DNA of 30,705 bases from Candidatus Delongbacteria bacterium (lineage in GTDB: Bacteria > UBA4055), in assembly GCA_016937995.1 (NCBI GenBank), contig JAFGVM010000035.1, forward strand, positions 1-30,705, given 5' to 3'. Position 1 is the stretch's first letter. The number at the start of each line of letters is the position of its first letter. Of this stretch, positions 21,113 through 30,331 are shown in pieces. The position numbers and the translations under genes were made by a program. Below the pieces are notes generated by a model. That model saw only the letters and a list, made by a program, of their open reading frames with translations. It did not search any database and was not told the DNA's origin.

Positions 21113-22092
21113 TTATGGACTTTCAAGATAAATTAAATGCTTACAGAGATGAAATAAACAGATCTCTCGATAACATACTTCAAATTCAAGAACCTAAGTT
21201 GCTGTATGAACCGATGAAGTATATAATTGAAATTGGCGGTAAGAGAATAAGACCGATACTTTGTGATATTTTTTACAGAATGTTCGAAGGTAAAAAAGAC
21301 AAAGTTCTTTACCCCGCCCTTGCAATAGAGTTGCTTCACAACTTTACTCTGGTCCATGATGATATTATGGATGATGATGACAAGAGAAGAAATAAGCCTA
21401 CTGTTCACATTAAATGGGATCTGGCGGTCGGTGTCTTGGCAGGTGATGGAGTGGTCAGTCTGGCATATAAAGTTCTGCTAATGGAAAAATTCAGTAGATC
21501 CGATCAGATAATAAATATTTTCACTGACGGTCTTCTGGAAGTATGTGAAGGTCAGGGATTTGATAAAGAGTTCGAGACAAGAGAAGATGTTACAGAGGAT
21601 GAATATATAAATATGATCGATAAAAAAACATCAGCATTATTGGCAGTCTCATCAAAAATAGGAGCTGCATGCGCAAATGCTTCTGACGAACTTATTAATG
21701 TTGCTGATCAATATGGTAGAGCACTTGGAATCGCATTTCAAATACAGGATGATTATCTTGATATTGCCGGAGATGAATTTTTGCTGGGTAAAACATACGG
21801 AAGTGATGTTCAAAAAGGTAAAAAAACTTACTTATACATCAAAGCAAAACAAAAATTAAAAGGAAACGATCTAGATAAGTTCGATGAGATCATTTCAAAA
21901 GAAAATGTCACAAGAGAGGAAATTTTACAGGTAAAAGATATATATGAGAAAAACGGAATATTAGATGATACTAAGATCGAGATCGCACGAAGAATAGACA
22001 TTGCTAAAAATGCGATCGAAGTACTATCAGAAAATTATGATACAAATGAATTAAAAGCATTCACGGAATATATGTTAAACCGAAAATTTTAG
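21109..22092 (+). CDS. Polyprenyl diphosphate synthase (probably C15-C20 product)
   Basis: A 327-aa trans-prenyltransferase. Visible are GGKRIRP (isopentenyl diphosphate binding), the first Asp-rich motif HDDIMDDDDKRR (D84, D85, D88) and the second FQIQDDYLDIAGD (D214, D215). It condenses isopentenyl diphosphate with allylic diphosphates using Mg2+. An aromatic residue (Phe79) at the fifth position before the first Asp motif is typical of enzymes with short products such as farnesyl or geranylgeranyl diphosphate; this is inference. ATG 21109 overlaps the yidC stop (ATGA) and no Shine-Dalgarno is visible, so translation is probably coupled. Thirteen bp separate it from the large ATPase gene. 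Confidence 0.92.
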   Translation: MIMDFQDKLNAYRDEINRSLDNILQIQEPKLLYEPMKYIIEIGGKRIRPILCDIFYRMFEGKKDKVLYPALAIELLHNFTLVHDDIMDDDDKRRNKPTVHIKWDLAVGVLAGDGVVSLAYKVLLMEKFSRSDQIINIFTDGLLEVCEGQGFDKEFETREDVTEDEYINMIDKKTSALLAVSSKIGAACANASDELINVADQYGRALGIAFQIQDDYLDIAGDEFLLGKTYGSDVQKGKKTYLYIKAKQKLKGNDLDKFDEIISKENVTREEILQVKDIYEKNGILDDTKIEIARRIDIAKNAIEVLSENYDTNELKAFTEYMLNRKF

Positions 22093-22105
22093 TTAAAGGT
22101 GTAAA

Positions 22106-25100
22106 ATGAGTACTATAGAATTATTGAGGGAATTGAAGAAATTTTTACCTAATAATACTGCTAATAAATTATTGACAGATGATCTTATTTTCCTTGAAGA
22201 GGGAGTTGTAAATATTGTTAGGTTCAATGTTTTAAATGAATTATTTTCACATCTTAAATCGGATGAAAATTTTACTGATACTTACAAAGAACTCGCGGAT
22301 GATCTGATAGGAAGGTTCCTGTCTGTTATTTATGATAACGGTGGTGTATTTTTAAAAATAAGCGATAATAAGATAAATGTGCTCTTTACCAAGGAGTTGA
22401 TAAAAAAGGAAAAAGAGGATATAATATTACATTCTATCAAATGTTCTATCGGTTTATTGAAAGTTTATAAAGAGTTTGTTGCAGAAATAAAAAATAAATT
22501 TGAACTGGATTTTGAAGAATATATTTCCAGCGGGATGGACTATGGAAAATTTCTTGAAATAATTTTTGGAAATGACAAAAGAAAAGAGAGAATCGTATTA
22601 GGAAAGATCCCTCAAAATGCAATCGAAAATGCTTTTAAAGGTAAAAATGGCGAGATCCTGGTTTCTTCCGGTATTTATAAAAGTGTAAAGGACAATGTTG
22701 TTACATGTAGAACAAAAAACTGTTATTGTGTTTCGGATCTTATTACTGATGTTGAGAATCTTACTTTACCGACAGATGATTACTTAAATCTCAAGACTTC
22801 AATTATCAAATCATTCTTACCGGAATACATTTATTCCGGACTTAAAAATAACGTAAATAACGACTTTAAAGAGTACAAAGAAGGTTCAATGATATCATTA
22901 GAATTTTCAAATATCCATGAGATGGTGGAAGATTATATTGAGAAATATGAAAAATTAGAAGATGAAACAGAGATCAGAGTTTTTACAGATAATTTTTTCT
23001 TTGGAATTAGTAAGCTCTTCAAAAAAGTTTTCAGATTTGCAGTTAATTTTGATGGTGCTATCAATAAAATTGAATTGTCTAAATTTGGACTTCGTATCGT
23101 AATTACTTTTTCATTCCCGAAGGTTTTTGACAATGACCATACAAATAAACTTATCTGTGTTGAAGAATTACATAAAGTTTCGAAAGCGTTTAAAAAATTA
23201 AATTACAGGATGATCCACTTTAAAGATATTATGTTTGCTTCGATCGTAGGAGTTGAAGAAAGAGCAGGATATTTCATCTCATCAGAAACAACTGCAAAGC
23301 TCGATGAAATGATGGAGAAAATACCTAATGGTGAATCGAGAGAAATTGAGATCCTGAAAGCAGGTAACGTTCAAACTCCAAAGATCGCTAAGATTGAAAT
23401 AAAAAACAAAAAGAACACTAAAACAGAAAATGAAAAAATTGTACTCAAAGGTCTGTTCTCTCATAAAGTGATCGGAAGGAACAAAGAGATTATCAATTTG
23501 AACCAGCTTCTAAGAAATGGTGGTAAAATAATAACTGTTACTGGTAGATACGGTAGTGGTAAAACCCGTCTGGTGGAAGAGATCGTAAAACGAATGTCAA
23601 ATGAGAATTTTTATATAATATATTCAAAGGTCGAAGACAGGGACAGCATTATAGATCTTTTCAAGTATATAATTGATGAAAGTGCCGGAATAACGATATT
23701 TGATGATATTGTGACTGTGAAAGCAAAATTAGTTAAATATTTTAAAGATCTTCACAATACATGTCCTGAAAAAAATGACAGGGACCTCTTCAAAAAGAAA
23801 CTGTTCATACTTTACAAAATGATGTATAACATTGACCTTGATAAGAATATTTATGATACACTTTCGCCTGAATTGAGAATGAAAAATCTTAAAGAGGCAC
23901 TAAGTCTTTTTATAATCGTTAATTACTATTGCAATATTAAAGATAATCAGGGTGTTATTTTTATATTTGATGATATTGACAATTTAATGCATGAAGAAAA
24001 AGAGTTAATGCAATACGTTATCCAATACAGTATTTCACATCTGGTAGAGATCGGGAACAGAAGAAATAAAAAAGGTGACATCAACAAAATTTCTTTCATA
24101 CTCACTTATCATAAGTCGAACACTCTGGAGTTCAACAGATTCCTTAAACCTTTCAAGCAGGAATTACCTCCATTAAAAAAAGATACCATGAGGTTACTTC
24201 TTAAAGAAATGACATTTGGTAAAAAAATGTCATCAGAAGTGGAAAAGGTTTTATTAAAACTTGCTTCAGGTAATCCATTTTACCTAGAACAGTTTTTTAA
24301 ATTTGTTTATACGACAGGAATGATAGTTGAAAAAGAAAATGAGCTTGAGAAAACAAGGTATTATAAGAAAAAACTGATACCGACCGATATAGAAGAGATC
24401 GTTAAACTGAATCTTGAAAAACTACCAAAACAGCATCTTGAGATACTTCAGGCTGCATCTGTTATAGGTGTTAAGTTCGATAAGATTATTCTTAAGGAAT
24501 ATTATCCTGAACTGGAATACGAGGATCTTGAACTTATTACACAAAGCAACTTTATTAAAAAATACCATATAGAAAATTATTACATTTTTTCACACCCTAT
24601 CGTAAGCAAGGTTCTTTATAATTCAGCCAGTGAAACGAATAAAATTATTTGGCATAGAGGTGTTGCTGAGTTGCTTGAAGAAACAAAATTAGCTTCGAAC
24701 TTGGCTCATCCAAACTGGTTAGGCCACCATCACCACTTATCAGGAAATGATAAAAAAGCAGCGGAATATTTAGAAGAAGCTTACTTAAGCGCAATGTCAA
24801 AGAATTTTATTGAAAAGGCTTTGATCAATCTACAAAAGCTGATAACCTATTTAGATCCGGGTGAAAAAAAGGATAAACTGATCTTACAAGAGATAAAGAT
24901 CCTTTATATGATGAATGAATTTGCAAAGGCTCGAAAAACTGCATATACACTTGTTAAAAAATACGAGAAATCACAAAATCACAAGTTCTATTTTGATATT
25001 TTGATGACTTTGATCGAGCATACAATAACTTACTCTCCTCTAAAGAAACTCAAAGAGATGCTGCATAAAGCTTCAAAACTTCAAAGAAAGTTTGAAATGA

Positions 25101-26287
25101 AAAATCAGCAAAAAGGTGAGTTATACAAATATTATGCTTTGTATAAAAAACGTGAAGAAAATATCAAATCTTCGGTAGATTATTTAAAGATCGCGATGGA
25201 ATTTACAAAAAAATCGAAAGATAGTGATACAATGTGTTTCTTGCTGAATGAACTAGGCATCATTTATGAAACTCAATTCCGTTTCAACAAGAGTATTTCA
25301 ACTTTTAAAAAAGCACTCAAAATTGCTGAAAAATCGAACAATCTTAAATATCGTTCGATATTACTAGGTAATTTAGGTAAGATCACTTACAAATTAGGTC
25401 AGGTAAATGATTCGATAAAATATTATAATGAAGCTCTTGACATTGCTTCTTTGTTGAGTCTTAAAGATGTCGAAGGTGTATGTGCCGGACAGATCGGAAA
25501 TATCTATCTGGAGATAAAAGATATCACAAAAGCAATGAAGAATTTTGAAAGATCTATAAAGATCTTCAGAGCATTGAATAATCTTGAAGAGACAAGTTAC
25601 CGTTTAGCTGATTTCGGATCGTGTTATATCTTCCATAATAACTCTATTGAAGCTGAAAAAAGTTTTAATAAGTCCCATAAGATAGCAAAGGAAATAAACA
25701 GTAGTTTAGCCAGAGCATATGCTTTAATGAACATCGGTAGATTGAAGATAATGAGAAGACATTATTCTGAATCAGAATCTACCCTGAAAGAAGCTTTGAA
25801 GATCTACAGAGAGAAGAAATTATATAAAAGAATGGGTATGATCTACTATTTCTTATCAGAAATGTATTTCCAGGAAATAGTTGAGTATGATGATGATCCT
25901 TTCAACAAATATAAAAATGAGATCAAGGAAGACATCAGTAAGATACTGAAATATATGAAATATTCGCTTTACTATTCAAAGAAAGCAAAGAATATTCACT
26001 ATATTTCTCTGGGTTATCTGCTCTTGGGAAAGATATTGAACAGAAAAGACCGTACAAAAGAAGCAATCATTAACCTGCAGAATGGCTATACAGCGGTCAA
26101 AATATCAGATTATTCTAAACTGTATATCAATATTACAACCGAGTTGGCGAAAGCTTACGTTAAAGGTTCCAGATCAAGAGATGCTCTTTTACTTCTTAAT
26201 GCCGCAAATAAGCAAGCTATCAAAAATAAAGATATCAGATCAAGAAATTTGCTAAAGGACCTGATAAAAGAGATTCAAAACCGTTAA
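22106..26287 (+). CDS. Soluble-adenylyl-cyclase-like ATPase/TPR protein with degenerate cyclase domains
   Basis: A 1393-aa cytoplasmic protein. Two N-terminal regions (about 1-230 and 255-440) resemble class III cyclase homology domains: the first has DNGGVFLKISDNKINVLF (77-94), the second FDGAINKIELSKFGLRIV (315 on). The metal-binding Asp positions appear lost: FNVLNEL where F-x-D-I is expected, DN where GD is expected, and FSNI in the second domain. Next comes a STAND/AAA-type ATPase, with Walker A GRYGSGKT (480-487) and Walker B VIFIFDDID (617-625). About 15 helical TPR-like units follow (880-1390; clearest at 1045-1250, e.g. ALKIAEKSNN, ALDIASLLS). This is the layout of soluble adenylyl cyclase. 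Predicted to be a signalling scaffold or switch without cyclase activity. RBS AAAGGTG before ATG 22106. Confidence 0.75.
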   Translation: MSTIELLRELKKFLPNNTANKLLTDDLIFLEEGVVNIVRFNVLNELFSHLKSDENFTDTYKELADDLIGRFLSVIYDNGGVFLKISDNKINVLFTKELIKKEKEDIILHSIKCSIGLLKVYKEFVAEIKNKFELDFEEYISSGMDYGKFLEIIFGNDKRKERIVLGKIPQNAIENAFKGKNGEILVSSGIYKSVKDNVVTCRTKNCYCVSDLITDVENLTLPTDDYLNLKTSIIKSFLPEYIYSGLKNNVNNDFKEYKEGSMISLEFSNIHEMVEDYIEKYEKLEDETEIRVFTDNFFFGISKLFKKVFRFAVNFDGAINKIELSKFGLRIVITFSFPKVFDNDHTNKLICVEELHKVSKAFKKLNYRMIHFKDIMFASIVGVEERAGYFISSETTAKLDEMMEKIPNGESREIEILKAGNVQTPKIAKIEIKNKKNTKTENEKIVLKGLFSHKVIGRNKEIINLNQLLRNGGKIITVTGRYGSGKTRLVEEIVKRMSNENFYIIYSKVEDRDSIIDLFKYIIDESAGITIFDDIVTVKAKLVKYFKDLHNTCPEKNDRDLFKKKLFILYKMMYNIDLDKNIYDTLSPELRMKNLKEALSLFIIVNYYCNIKDNQGVIFIFDDIDNLMHEEKELMQYVIQYSISHLVEIGNRRNKKGDINKISFILTYHKSNTLEFNRFLKPFKQELPPLKKDTMRLLLKEMTFGKKMSSEVEKVLLKLASGNPFYLEQFFKFVYTTGMIVEKENELEKTRYYKKKLIPTDIEEIVKLNLEKLPKQHLEILQAASVIGVKFDKIILKEYYPELEYEDLELITQSNFIKKYHIENYYIFSHPIVSKVLYNSASETNKIIWHRGVAELLEETKLASNLAHPNWLGHHHHLSGNDKKAAEYLEEAYLSAMSKNFIEKALINLQKLITYLDPGEKKDKLILQEIKILYMMNEFAKARKTAYTLVKKYEKSQNHKFYFDILMTLIEHTITYSPLKKLKEMLHKASKLQRKFEMKNQQKGELYKYYALYKKREENIKSSVDYLKIAMEFTKKSKDSDTMCFLLNELGIIYETQFRFNKSISTFKKALKIAEKSNNLKYRSILLGNLGKITYKLGQVNDSIKYYNEALDIASLLSLKDVEGVCAGQIGNIYLEIKDITKAMKNFERSIKIFRALNNLEETSYRLADFGSCYIFHNNSIEAEKSFNKSHKIAKEINSSLARAYALMNIGRLKIMRRHYSESESTLKEALKIYREKKLYKRMGMIYYFLSEMYFQEIVEYDDDPFNKYKNEIKEDISKILKYMKYSLYYSKKAKNIHYISLGYLLLGKILNRKDRTKEAIINLQNGYTAVKISDYSKLYINITTELAKAYVKGSRSRDALLLLNAANKQAIKNKDIRSRNLLKDLIKEIQNR

Positions 26288-26293
26288 ACTATG

Positions 26294-26313
26294 AGACGCA
26301 AGATATTGCGTCT
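26294..26313. repeat. Hairpin AGACGCAA-GATA-TTGCGTCT
   Basis: Perfect 8-bp stem with GATA loop, seven bases after the stop of the large ATPase gene. AGACGCAA...TTGCGTCT palindromes are frequent dispersed repeats in bacterial genomes. No T-tract follows directly. Confidence 0.55.
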
Positions 26314-26331
26314 GTACATAGGTTATGATGT

Positions 26332-26357
26332 AAGGGCGTAATTTTACGCCCTTTTTT
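26332..26357 (+). terminator. Rho-independent terminator ending the rpmH-yidC operon
   Basis: Stem AAGGGCGT (26332-26339) / ACGCCCTT (26346-26353) around an AATTTT loop, continued by a T-run to 26357. It sits between the large ATPase gene and the ygiQ-like gene. Its GGGCGTAA core resembles the palindromes at 370-389 and 7240-7259, so it may be a repeat adopted as terminator. Confidence 0.75.
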
Positions 26358-26373
26358 ATGAATAAGGAAGAAC

Positions 26374-28032
26374 ATGTTTCTACCAACGAACATAAGAGAA
26401 ATGGAAGAGCTTGGATGGGATAGTCTTGATGTAATACTGGTCTCTGGTGATGCTTACATTGATCATCCTTCTTTCGGAGTGACTATTGTTGGTAAATTTT
26501 TGATAAAACACGGTTTTAAAGTCGGTATCATAGCACAACCGGATATTAGTTCAAATATAGATTTTAAACTACTACCGATTCCTAGATTATTCATTGGAAT
26601 ATCTTCAGGTAATGTTGATTCATTGGTTAATAATTATACTGCGAGTAAGAAGAAAAGGCGTACAGATGATTATAGCGAAAACGGTGAAGGAGGGAAAAGA
26701 CCTGACAGAGCAGTTATAGCCTATACGAACAAGGTTAAAGAGAACTATAAAGGTGTACCTGTTGTGATCGGTGGTGTTGAAGCTAGCCTAAGAAGAGTTG
26801 CTCACTATGACTACTGGTCTGATAAGATCAGACGTTCCATCCTATTTGATTCCAAAGCTGATCTTCTTGTTTTCGGTCAGGGTGAAAGAACTACACTGAG
26901 AATTGCTGAAGAACTAACATCAGGCAAAAAGATCGAAGACTTAACAGAACTTAGAGGAACTTCATTCATAGCAAAAAAAGATACATTAGAAAAATTCAAT
27001 TCGAATGTAAATTATATATCATTACCAACATTTGAAGAAGTTACATTAAATATGAACGATTTTCTCAAAGCTGAAAAGATCATTCATGATAATAAAAATC
27101 CTTATTTGAATAAAGGATTTATCCAGGAAACCAACAGAAGATTCTTAATAGTAAATCCGCCAACTTTACCCGATGAGAATTTGGATGAAGTTTTTGAATC
27201 AGAATTTGAAAGATCTCCCCATCCAATGTATAAAGGTAGAATTCCTGCGTGGGACATGATAAGAAATTCTATAACTATTCATAGAGGATGCTTCGGTGGA
27301 TGTACATTCTGTTCTATCTCATTACATCAGGGTAACTTTATTCAGAGCCGTTCAGAGAAGAATATAAAAGATGAAATATCCTCTGCAAAGCTTAAGACAA
27401 TAACTGATCTTGGTGGTCCTTCAGCAAATATGTACAAGATGAAAGGTAAGGATACAGAGATCTGTAAAAAGTGTAAGAAACTTTCCTGTATTTTCCCTGG
27501 TATCTGTAAAAATTTAGATATTGATCACAAGAAACTACTTTCTTTGTATAAGGAAATAAAGAAAGATCACAAAGTATTCGTGAATAGCGGTCTCAGACAC
27601 GAACTTGCTCTGACCGATAATGAATATATGAAACAGATAGCTGAACATTATACATCGGGATTGCTCAAAATAGCACCTGAGCATACCGAGAGAAGAATAC
27701 TAGATCTTATGCTTAAACCTTCAATAGATAAATATGAAGAGTTCGTTACATTGTTTAAAAAATATTCGAAGAAAGAGCAGTATGTTCTTCCATATTTGAT
27801 CTCAGCTTTTCCGGGAACAACTCTGACAGATGCAGAAAATATGATGTATTATCTTAAAAGGAATAATATCAGGGTAGAACAGGTACAGGACTTCATACCT
27901 TTACCTATGACCATAGCTGCTGCAATGTATTTTATAGAGAAAGATTTTTTCACCGGAGAGAAGATCCATGTTGCAAAGAGTTATGATGAAAGAAAAAAAC
28001 ACAGACAAATGATGCAATGGTGGAAGCGATGA
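26374..28032 (+). CDS. ygiQ: YgiQ-family radical SAM protein (short form)
   Basis: A 552-aa protein with the YgiQ layout: N-terminal segment MFLPTNIREMEELGWDSLDV, the IGGVEASLRRVAHYDYWSD motif, and a radical SAM core with the CX3CX2C cluster motif GCFGGCTFC (C306, C310, C313). A further Cys group, CKKCKKLSC then C (C364, C367, C372, C378), could hold an auxiliary cluster. The protein is shorter than E. coli YgiQ (over 700 aa) at the C terminus, as in many non-proteobacterial homologues. The reaction is unknown. AAGGAAG precedes ATG 26374. Its stop overlaps the SulP start (ATGA), so the two genes are translationally coupled. Confidence 0.92.
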   Translation: MFLPTNIREMEELGWDSLDVILVSGDAYIDHPSFGVTIVGKFLIKHGFKVGIIAQPDISSNIDFKLLPIPRLFIGISSGNVDSLVNNYTASKKKRRTDDYSENGEGGKRPDRAVIAYTNKVKENYKGVPVVIGGVEASLRRVAHYDYWSDKIRRSILFDSKADLLVFGQGERTTLRIAEELTSGKKIEDLTELRGTSFIAKKDTLEKFNSNVNYISLPTFEEVTLNMNDFLKAEKIIHDNKNPYLNKGFIQETNRRFLIVNPPTLPDENLDEVFESEFERSPHPMYKGRIPAWDMIRNSITIHRGCFGGCTFCSISLHQGNFIQSRSEKNIKDEISSAKLKTITDLGGPSANMYKMKGKDTEICKKCKKLSCIFPGICKNLDIDHKKLLSLYKEIKKDHKVFVNSGLRHELALTDNEYMKQIAEHYTSGLLKIAPEHTERRILDLMLKPSIDKYEEFVTLFKKYSKKEQYVLPYLISAFPGTTLTDAENMMYYLKRNNIRVEQVQDFIPLPMTIAAAMYFIEKDFFTGEKIHVAKSYDERKKHRQMMQWWKR

Positions 28033-29672
28033 TAAAAAACACAATTTTCAAACCTAAATTATTTTCTTTGTTAAAAAGAGGAATAGATAAGAACAGAATA
28101 ACTACTGATATAATGGCAGGTGTGGTCGTTGGTGTAGTGGCACTTCCACTTGCGATAGCATTTGCTGTAGCATCAGGAGTTTCACCTGAAAAAGGTTTAA
28201 TAACTGCAGTGATAGCAGGTTTTTTAATATCTTTTCTAGGCGGAAGCAGGGTTCAGATAGGTGGTCCGACCGGTGCTTTCATTGTAATTGTATACGGTAT
28301 TGTCGAGAATTACGGAATCGACGGACTGATAATATCTACTATTATGGCAGGAGTAATATTAATTGCTTTCGGGTTACTGAAGCTGGGTTCATTGCTAAAG
28401 TATTTTCCTCAACCATTGATCATCGGTTTTACAAGTGGAATAGCTATTGTGATATTTTCTACACAGATCAAAGATGCTTTAGGGCTTGATATCGTAAAAG
28501 TTAGCTCTGAATTTACTCACAAATGGATTCAATATTTTGATCATATTCATACTATAAATTATAGCTCGGTAATTATAACCGCTCTAACAATTATTATAGT
28601 AATATTTTCGAAAAAAATAACAACAAAGGTCCCCGGATCTTTTATTGCAATAATATTGATCACAACACTAGTACAAATTTTAAATATTGATGTAACTACT
28701 ATCAAATCTTTCTTCGGAGAAATACCGAATAGTTTCAGTATTACTATACCTGAATTTAAATTAAGTGATTTACATTTTTATATCGCTCCGGCACTTACAA
28801 TTGCATTGTTAGGCGGGATCGAATCATTACTGTCCGCTGTTGTATCAGACGGTATGATAAGTGGCAAGCATCGTTCGAATACGGAGCTAATTGCACAGGG
28901 TGTTGCAAACATTGTAACTCCATTCTTTGGAGGAATCCCTGCTACAGGTGCTATTGCCCGTACCGTAACAAATGTCAAAAATGGAGGCAGGACACCAATT
29001 GCAGGAATTTCTCATGCTGTCACTTTATTATTGATCATGCTATTCTTCGGTAAATGGGCTGCACTTATACCGATGTCTTGTTTATCCGGTATTCTCATAG
29101 TAGTTGCATATAACATGAGTGAGTGGAGATCGTTCCTTGATACTCTGAGAGGATCATATTTTGATAGTTCGGTACTTGTAATTACATTCCTTCTTACAGT
29201 GCTAGTAGATCTAACAGTTGCTATTGAAGTAGGGGTTATTTTATCTGCAATGTTATTTATGAAGAGGATGTCAGATATCGCTGAAAAGAGAATAGAAGAT
29301 ACAATTGATTCTGACGTTCTTGAAGATTATTCAGATTTACCTGAAAATATATCTATTTATGAGATCAGCGGTCCTCTTTTTTTCGCTTCTGCAAGAACAT
29401 ATTCAGAAGTAATTGAGAACATGGGTTTTAAAAGCAGTATACTTATAATTAGAATGCGCCATGTATCATTTATAGATCATACCGGTATTCATAATCTAAA
29501 AGGTACAATAGAAATATTAAATAATAGGGGAGTGATGGTCGTACTTTCAGGTTTAAATCATGAGATCCGTAGAACTTTTAAGAAAAATAATATCGTTCAT
29601 ACAGATGATAAACTTGAAATATTTGATTCATTTGAAAAGTCTGTAAGTTATGCAAAAAGTAAAATATTGTAA
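28029..29672 (+). CDS. SulP/SLC26-family anion transporter with STAS domain
   Basis: A 547-aa transporter with about 12-14 membrane helices and a cytoplasmic STAS domain (about 435-545; FIDHTGIHNL is the STAS loop). Family motifs: GVVVGVVALPLAIAFAVASG in the first helix, GGSRVQIGGPTGAF, and FGGIPATGAIARTVTNVKNG. SulP proteins move sulfate, bicarbonate or other anions by proton/sodium symport or exchange; the substrate is not evident. I choose ATG 28029 (GGTGGAAG before it; ATGA overlap with the upstream stop) instead of ATG 28017, which would sit within that ribosome binding site. A role in supplying sulfate to the selenium/sulfur operon far upstream is not supported by linkage. Confidence 0.92.
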   Translation: MIKNTIFKPKLFSLLKRGIDKNRITTDIMAGVVVGVVALPLAIAFAVASGVSPEKGLITAVIAGFLISFLGGSRVQIGGPTGAFIVIVYGIVENYGIDGLIISTIMAGVILIAFGLLKLGSLLKYFPQPLIIGFTSGIAIVIFSTQIKDALGLDIVKVSSEFTHKWIQYFDHIHTINYSSVIITALTIIIVIFSKKITTKVPGSFIAIILITTLVQILNIDVTTIKSFFGEIPNSFSITIPEFKLSDLHFYIAPALTIALLGGIESLLSAVVSDGMISGKHRSNTELIAQGVANIVTPFFGGIPATGAIARTVTNVKNGGRTPIAGISHAVTLLLIMLFFGKWAALIPMSCLSGILIVVAYNMSEWRSFLDTLRGSYFDSSVLVITFLLTVLVDLTVAIEVGVILSAMLFMKRMSDIAEKRIEDTIDSDVLEDYSDLPENISIYEISGPLFFASARTYSEVIENMGFKSSILIIRMRHVSFIDHTGIHNLKGTIEILNNRGVMVVLSGLNHEIRRTFKKNNIVHTDDKLEIFDSFEKSVSYAKSKIL

Positions 29673-29714
29673 TAAGGTTAGAAGAGATAGATCTTAAAAT
29701 CACAGGAAGAAACA

Positions 29715-30164
29715 ATGATAAATAAGAAAAAAGAAGTAACGGATAAGAATAAAATAGAAGAAATTTTAAAAAAAGCTATCTGGTGCCAGCTTGCAATGAC
29801 TGATGGTGATCAACCGTACGTTATTCCTCTGAATTACGGATACAGAGATAATGCGTTATATATTCACTGTGCAAAGAAAGGAATGAAGCTTGATATTATA
29901 AGAAAGAATCCTAAAGTAGCTTTCAATGTAACACTGGATGATGAGTATCTGGAAGGTTTATTGACAATGAAATTTCAGAGTATGAATGGGACAGGAAAAG
30001 CTTATATTATAGAAGATGAGGAAGGGAAGAGGGAAGCATTGAATTGTCTTACAGGGCATTTCGGAGCAGAACCGGTTTATCACAGTGCTAAAAGTTTAAA
30101 TACTATTGTAATGATAAAAGTTGAGATTGTAGAAACGACTTGTAAAATTAGCTACATGGATTAA
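29715..30164 (+). CDS. Pyridoxamine 5'-phosphate oxidase-like flavin-binding protein (NimA-like)
   Basis: A 149-aa split-barrel protein. Seen: CQLAMTDGDQPYVIPLNYGY (residues 23-42), LYIHCAKKGMKLDIIRKNPKVAF and GTGKAYIIEDEEGKREALNCL, the regular order of the PNPOx-like/NimA family. Such proteins bind FMN or similar cofactors; some reduce nitroimidazoles or bind heme. The activity cannot be told from sequence, and the C-terminal I-x-GK motif common in this family is replaced by KISYMD. AGGAAG precedes ATG 29715. There is a 42-bp gap after the SulP gene without a terminator, so it may be the last gene of the ygiQ-SulP transcript. Confidence 0.8.
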   Translation: MINKKKEVTDKNKIEEILKKAIWCQLAMTDGDQPYVIPLNYGYRDNALYIHCAKKGMKLDIIRKNPKVAFNVTLDDEYLEGLLTMKFQSMNGTGKAYIIEDEEGKREALNCLTGHFGAEPVYHSAKSLNTIVMIKVEIVETTCKISYMD

Positions 30165-30172
30165 ATGATTAT

Positions 30173-30198
30173 CTCACAAAGACACTAAGACACAAAGG
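30173..30198. repeat. CTCACAAAGACACTAAG-type dispersed repeat
   Basis: Segment with CTCACAAAGACACTAAG and ACACAAAGG. Its reverse complement resembles 9617-9641, and both lie next to copies of the 29-bp repeat unit, so the two repeats appear to travel together. Confidence 0.45.
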
Positions 30199-30211
30199 GA
30201 ATAATAATTTT

Positions 30212-30280
30212 GTCATCTTCGTGCTTGACACGGGGATCCACTAAAAGAATATGGATATCCGGATCAAGTCCGAATATGAC
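30212..30280. repeat. Inverted pair of the 29-bp dispersed repeat unit (copies 2 and 3)
   Basis: 30212-30240 begins GTCATCTTCGTGCTTGACAC and ends GGGGATCCA. 30252-30280 begins TGGATATCCGGATCAAGTCC and ends GAATATGAC. The two are inverted imperfect copies of the unit at 9573-9601, separated by 11 nt, so together they form a long foldback. No open reading frame is associated with them. Confidence 0.6.
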
Positions 30281-30331
30281 ATTTTATGACTTGATTAATT
30301 ATAATGAATTAAATTGAACAAGGAATAAATA

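Noticed and set aside
24721-24745. His-rich GHHHH motif in the large ATPase as a metal site
   Set aside because: It lies at the helix start where related ATPase/TPR proteins have H-H-rich linkers (AHHYELAGD-like), so it is probably structural.
28029-29672. Functional link of the SulP transporter with the selenium/sulfur operon
   Set aside because: The genes are 25 kb apart with no shared regulation visible, and SulP substrates are diverse.
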